In this document: piece by piece, positions 46,115-49,803 of the stretch
How positions within the stretch are numbered: the first letter of the stretch is position 1
Layout: each line of letters begins with the position of its first letter
Assembly (NCBI GenBank): GCA_015056585.1
Contig: SVFZ01000117.1
Coordinates: forward strand, 1 to 49,803
Source: Butyrivibrio sp.
Lineage (GTDB): Bacteria > Bacillota > Clostridia > Lachnospirales > Lachnospiraceae
Length of the DNA: 49,803 nt
Direction of reading: 5' to 3'
Translations under genes and position numbers: made by a program
The notes under the pieces: model-generated
Seen by the model: the letters and a program-made list of their open reading frames with translations, nothing else
Database searches by the model: none
What the model was told of the DNA's origin: nothing

Positions 46115-47818
46115 TCATCCGTTTACAAATTCTGCAATCTCATCCCAGATATCAGGTGTCTCATATCCAAGTCTCCAGGCTGCAACACCTGCAATACCGT
46201 TTGACTTCATGGCTGTAAGCTTTGCCCTGATAGACTCCGCATCTTCCATCCATATCTGGTTCAAAGTTCCATCTGAGGATGTGAATTCGCCGTAATTCTG
46301 TCCGCAATCCGCATCCCATGTCATTTCAATGCCGTGATTTGCCACATACTCTTTTGCCGTCTGCATTCCAACCGCTTCGCTTGACACCTTTCCTCCGGAA
46401 GTGTGCCAGATTCTTGTATAGAACGGAAGCGCATTTATAACTTTGGAGGCATCAACCTCTTTAAGAGTATTGATAATTCCGTTTTCCACGTATGTAAGAG
46501 ATGCGACAGATCCCGCCTCGGCAGAGCCTGCATAATGCTCGTCATATCCCATAATTATCACGTAATCAGCTACAATGCCCTGCTCTTCAAGATCATAATA
46601 ATCATTAAAATGCATGGGTACATAATTATCTATGGAAAAAACAAGTCCGCTCTTCCTGCAGGCAATAGAAAACTCTCTTACAAACTCGACAAAAGACTGT
46701 CCATCAGCCGATGCTATCATCTCAAAGTCGAGATTTATGCCGTCAATTCCTAGGGACAGGGCTTCTGCCACTATCTGGTCAATTGCGTTTTGTCTGTTGC
46801 TTGCATGGGAAAGAAATTCCGAAGTGGAAAACTCACTATCGCCGTTAAAGTTGTCCACAACAGCCCAAACCTCAAGTCCCTTGTCGTGCGCTGTTTTAAC
46901 ATATGAAGATGATGCGAAGCTTCTGATACTGCCATCCTCAGATGCTATATTGTACCAGGTAGGGGCAATAACATTGAGACCTTTTGTATTTTCAATGCCG
47001 GATAAAAGAGTGTCATTTCCGCCCGCGCCGGCAACACTGTGAAATCCAAGGTTTATCTTATGGTCTCTTGTTATTGATGTATATTCCTCTTCGACATAGT
47101 CGTTTACAGGGGATGGTGTGCTGGTCTTGATATCTGAAAGACGCCTATTTTCCACATAGCCGATATATGAATCAGCGCTCTTTACCTTGGACCAGTTCTC
47201 AAGCTCCTCCAGTACAACAACTGTGTCGCCCTTTAAAAGGTCCTCCAATATCTCGCTTTTTACGCCGCCCCGAAGCCTTAACTGTGTATTCTTGTTGATT
47301 GTAGCCACAGTCTCTTCCGGCCAGCTTGTGGTAAGCTGAATGTGATTGTATTCTCCAAATCCCTGGTAAAAGAAATTCGTATACTTCCTGACATATTCCA
47401 GTGCAAGATATAAGGTATCTCCTTCATTTCTTGCGATCACATAGTCTTCTGACCCGGATCCGCCCTCTGAATCGGTCCATGAATTTGATCCAATCTCAGC
47501 AGTTATGATTTTCGTTGCTGTTGTGTAGATAAGGGTATTATCTGCGATACCATAGTAGAATCGATCATTCAGATACTTCTGTACCGAAGCAAAGTCCATG
47601 TAGTAAAATCCGTCAATAAGCCTTGCTCTCTCTTCAATTCTCTCATTTCCAAGAATTATAGCTGTGTCCTCAGCGTCTGTAATATCGAAATAATCGTTTA
47701 GATCAGCTCTCTCCGAGCTGTAAGAATAATGCTGATAAACAATTTGGCCGGCATAAATACCGCCTATAACAAGAATAAGGACGATTATAAAAATCGCCGG
47801 TAACACTTTCTGTTTCAT
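46115..47818 (-). CDS. GH18-type wall glycosidase with SH3-like domain (YaaH-like)
   Basis: The 567-residue protein starts with a membrane anchor (LPAIFIIVLILVIGGIYAGQI). About residues 50-165 resemble a stalk-like or copper-amine-oxidase-N-like domain, 175-240 a bacterial SH3 domain (LRLRGGVKSEILEDLLKGD, WSKVKSADSYIGYVENRRL). About 255-567 is a GH18 barrel with the motif LGIDGINLDFEMI, whose Glu is E366, and the DYVIIMGYDEHY strand. Similar proteins such as YaaH act on cortex or cell wall sugars. The anchor places it outside the membrane. AAGGAGC precedes the ATG. A hairpin (ATGATTATC/GATAATCAT) lies at the gap to the next gene. Confidence 0.9.
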   Translation of the reverse strand: MKQKVLPAIFIIVLILVIGGIYAGQIVYQHYSYSSERADLNDYFDITDAEDTAIILGNERIEERARLIDGFYYMDFASVQKYLNDRFYYGIADNTLIYTTATKIITAEIGSNSWTDSEGGSGSEDYVIARNEGDTLYLALEYVRKYTNFFYQGFGEYNHIQLTTSWPEETVATINKNTQLRLRGGVKSEILEDLLKGDTVVVLEELENWSKVKSADSYIGYVENRRLSDIKTSTPSPVNDYVEEEYTSITRDHKINLGFHSVAGAGGNDTLLSGIENTKGLNVIAPTWYNIASEDGSIRSFASSSYVKTAHDKGLEVWAVVDNFNGDSEFSTSEFLSHASNRQNAIDQIVAEALSLGIDGINLDFEMIASADGQSFVEFVREFSIACRKSGLVFSIDNYVPMHFNDYYDLEEQGIVADYVIIMGYDEHYAGSAEAGSVASLTYVENGIINTLKEVDASKVINALPFYTRIWHTSGGKVSSEAVGMQTAKEYVANHGIEMTWDADCGQNYGEFTSSDGTLNQIWMEDAESIRAKLTAMKSNGIAGVAAWRLGYETPDIWDEIAEFVNG

Positions 47819-48491
47819 GTTCTAGCTCCTTTTCAATCGTCCTTTATTATAGCAGACTATGCTGCTTACGTCATTATTTAAGTCCTTATAAATACTGCAA
47901 CATCAAGTATTGTATGCAAAAGGCGGGGTCCTCTCTCATTGTAAATATTCTTGATAGTTTTTATGTATTTTAAACTCTGTTATTCGCGGCAGGAAACCAA
48001 AAGGTCATTTAATGTGATATATTCCTTGCTATGCCTTTTTCCATGGCAAATATCAATTGACGTTTATTAATTTATTGAAGATGCTTCACCAGAATCCTAG
48101 TTATTTGACACTGTCGACATGCCAAATATGCTATAATAGTATTAGAAAAATACTATAATTTGTCTATAAATTCTATGTTGTTGATAAAATAATTTATTGG
48201 GAAATTAATTGAAACTTTCTAAGACATTCCGCTGTGTGTGAACGGAAAAATTGAAAGATGCAGAATTATATATCCCTGTAAATTTCGCCTCCCTTCCGGA
48301 TCATATCCTTGGTGAGGCATCTCACAGAAATTATAGTAGCACATAAATCTTAAGAAATTACGTCGAAATTTCTTAAGATTTTATGTAGACACAAAAAATT
48401 CACATTTTTCAAAAAAATGTCGATACATTTATTGACATAATAACTTCTTTCATTTAGTATCTATGTATTCCAAAGTCAGGAGGTAAGCATC
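47819..48491. promoter_or_regulatory. Long intergenic region upstream of mecA with promoter, palindromes and possible small RNA
   Basis: No protein frame of note is seen in these 673 bases. TTGACA at 48432-48437 and TAGTAT at 48455-48460, 17 bases apart, are the likely mecA promoter. Further upstream TTGACA at 48105-48110 with TATGCT at 48127-48132 (16 bases) could drive a separate RNA. GCCTC (48287-48291) with GAGGC (48314-48318), TTCCG/CGGAA near 48227-48247, and a very long palindrome at 48341-48386 are visible. A small hairpin ACATTTTT/AAAAATGT lies at 48402-48420. Confidence 0.55.
48341..48386. repeat. Long palindrome upstream of mecA
   Basis: ACATAAATCTTAAGAAATT (48341-48359) pairs with AATTTCTTAAGATTTTATGT (48367-48386) apart from one bulged base, leaving a seven-base loop. 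No T-run follows on either strand, so it is not an ordinary terminator. Confidence 0.75.
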
Positions 48492-49292
48492 ATGAAAATT
48501 GAAAAAGTCAATGATCATCAGATTAGATGCACACTTACCAAAGATGACCTTGCGAAGCGCGACCTTAAAATTACAGAGCTTGCATATGGCACTGAAAAGG
48601 CCAAAGAGCTATTTCAGGACATGATGCAACAGGCTAATTTACAATATGGTTTTGATGCAGAGGATACTCCTCTGATGATTGAGGCAATACCTATCAATTC
48701 AGAATGTATCGTTCTCGTTATTACTAAGGTAGACGATCCGGAGGAACTGGATACAAGGTTCTCCAATTTCGCTCCTTCCGTACACGAAGAGGACGAGGAT
48801 GAGGAGTACGAATACTACGACGAGGATTATGAAGATGAGGAGGATGAGGAAGAGGATGTCATGAATCTCTTCCAGAGACTTCAGCATAGCAATATGTTGG
48901 ATCTTGGAGGCTCATCTCTTGGCAGTTCTCCAATGTCCGATTCCAAGAAGGTAAAAGAGAAGACAACAAGCCCCAGGAAAAAGGGACAGCCTACAAAAAA
49001 AGGCTCCAAGATATTCTCTTTTGACTCACTTCATGAGGTTACAAGATTCGCCAAGGCTGTCAGCAAGAAATTCAACGGTCTGAATACTCTATACAAGAAC
49101 GAAGTCAGCGGTAAATTTTACCTGATACTTCATCAGGGCGAAATTGACGATAACACATTCGCAAATATCTGCTCACTTCTTACAGAATATGGCAAGACCG
49201 AAATCGGTAGCACAGCTGATGAACAATATCTCAACGAACATTACACCATAGTAGTTAAGGACAACGCTGTACAGGCACTTTCAAAAATTTGA
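48492..49292 (+). CDS. mecA: Adaptor protein MecA
   Basis: The 266-residue protein begins MKIEKVNDHQIRCTLTKDDLAKRDL, the MecA N-terminal substrate-binding domain, followed by a very acidic linker (about residues 98-125, Glu/Asp/Tyr-rich). The C-terminal half (FDSLHEVTRFAKAVSKKFNGLNTLYKNEVSGKFYLIL) is the ClpC-binding domain. MecA delivers substrates to ClpCP for degradation. AGGAGG precedes the start. The linker is longer and more acidic than in Bacillus. A strong terminator follows. Confidence 0.95.
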   Translation: MKIEKVNDHQIRCTLTKDDLAKRDLKITELAYGTEKAKELFQDMMQQANLQYGFDAEDTPLMIEAIPINSECIVLVITKVDDPEELDTRFSNFAPSVHEEDEDEEYEYYDEDYEDEEDEEEDVMNLFQRLQHSNMLDLGGSSLGSSPMSDSKKVKEKTTSPRKKGQPTKKGSKIFSFDSLHEVTRFAKAVSKKFNGLNTLYKNEVSGKFYLILHQGEIDDNTFANICSLLTEYGKTEIGSTADEQYLNEHYTIVVKDNAVQALSKI

Positions 49293-49302
49293 TGATCACA
49301 AT

Positions 49303-49346
49303 ATGCGTAGAGGATAATCATAATTCCTCTGCGCATTTCTTTTTTT
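49303..49346 (+). terminator. Terminator after mecA
   Basis: ATGCGTAGAGGA (49303-49314) pairs with TCCTCTGCGCAT (49325-49336) with one G-T pair, followed by TTTCTTTTTTTT. Confidence 0.9.
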
Positions 49347-49352
49347 TGCAGT

Positions 49353-49385
49353 AAAAAGGGCATCACCCACAATCGGGTGATGCCC
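49353..49385 (-). terminator. Terminator after the nifJ gene
   Basis: GGGCATCACCC (49358-49368) pairs perfectly with GGGTGATGCCC (49375-49385), and the minus strand continues with TTTTT. It lies 34 bases past the stop. Confidence 0.92.
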
Positions 49386-49419
49386 TTAATCATTTTAAGC
49401 TATATGAGCTAAGAAATTA

Positions 49420-49803
49420 TCAGTTCTTGCCATAGAGAGAAACGAGTTTCTCAAGGTAAGCTCTGTGCTCCTTAGCATGCTCTGCTGCAGCTGCATTGAG
49501 CTTAGCTGCTCTCTCAGGATTCTTGAGCTTAAGTGAAAGGTATCTAACCTCACCATCAAGGAAGCTCTGGAAGTCCTCTGTTGCAGGCTTGGAATCAAGT
49601 GTGAACTTGTTCTCTGCCTGAGGATTGAATCTGAACATATCCCAGTATCCTGTAGCAACAGCCTTCTTCTCCTCATCCATAACCTTGTTCATGCCGGCCT
49701 TAAGACCCTGGTTGATACAAGGAGCATAAGCGATGATAAGTGAAGGTCCCGGATAAGCCTCAGCCTCTTTGATCGCATTGATTGTCTGCTGCATGTTAGC
49801 ACC
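49420..49803 (-). CDS. nifJ: Pyruvate:ferredoxin (flavodoxin) oxidoreductase, C-terminal part (cut by window edge)
   Basis: The visible 128 residues run off the right edge without a stop or start. GANMQQTINAIKEAEAYPGPS with LIIAYAPCINQGLKAGM is the thiamine-diphosphate-domain end of single-chain PFOR, including its conserved Cys in APCINQG. The C-terminal tail (GYWDMFRFNPQAENKFTLD, then a charged helical end) matches that of NifJ enzymes of about 1170-1180 residues. The enzyme makes acetyl-CoA, CO2 and reduced ferredoxin from pyruvate in fermentation. Confidence 0.94.
   Translation of the reverse strand, partial: GANMQQTINAIKEAEAYPGPSLIIAYAPCINQGLKAGMNKVMDEEKKAVATGYWDMFRFNPQAENKFTLDSKPATEDFQSFLDGEVRYLSLKLKNPERAAKLNAAAAEHAKEHRAYLEKLVSLYGKN

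Overview
The window looks like chromosomal DNA of a fibre-degrading, low-to-moderate G+C Firmicute of the Lachnospiraceae, most likely Butyrivibrio or a close rumen/gut relative. The reasons are the xylan/cellulose hydrolases (GH10, two GH43 proteins, GH5), paired GlgC/GlgD, SpoVG, MecA, a DnaD/DnaI-type helicase-loading pair, meso-diaminopimelate dehydrogenase and a pyruvate:ferredoxin oxidoreductase. The genus is inferred from gene content only; there is no rRNA in the window.

Region 1 (1-16.4 kb) is a hemicellulose-utilisation island. A minus-strand operon encodes a secreted GH10 xylanase lipoprotein, a large membrane-anchored solute-binding protein with two carbohydrate-binding-like repeats, two CUT1-type permeases, an NHL/TPR membrane protein, a Yip1-like membrane protein and the start of one more gene. 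An AraC regulator is divergent from it. Next come a GH43 lipoprotein divergent from an intracellular carboxylesterase-GH43 fusion, and a GH5 endoglucanase lipoprotein. An identical 14-bp motif lies in both divergent promoter regions and is a candidate operator. The secreted enzymes would release acylated (arabino)xylo-oligosaccharides, the transporter import them, and the cytoplasmic fusion de-esterify and trim them.

Region 2 (16.4-33 kb) is core metabolism and information processing: ddh, a pair of paralogous U32-like Cys-rich proteins, mfd-pth-spoVG (a shortened version of the Bacillus order), glgC-glgD, murC, then dnaD-like, dnaC/dnaI-like and prs. The murC-dnaD gap carries a cluster of DnaA-box-like sites, a structured leader precedes the dnaD-like gene, and a potential pseudoknotted RNA separates it from the helicase loader.

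Region 3 (33-47.8 kb) holds a secreted lipoprotein, a HAD phosphatase, a LUD protein, a GH2 beta-galactosidase start-to-stop coupled to a large membrane-anchored protein with a degenerate C39-like C-terminus, a DUF402 protein, a CwlO-like/SleB-type wall hydrolase, and the dCMP deaminase-upp-rpiB-tsaC-GH18 series. Region 4 (47.8-49.8 kb) has mecA after a 670-bp intergenic stretch rich in palindromes, and the 3' end of nifJ.

The most unusual non-coding signal is a family of three multi-hairpin intergenic elements (about 24.0-24.24, 24.69-24.83 and 43.55-43.79 kb). Loop sequences are conserved between copies while stem arms change in a compensatory way. No tRNA, rRNA, CRISPR array or intact insertion sequence was seen.
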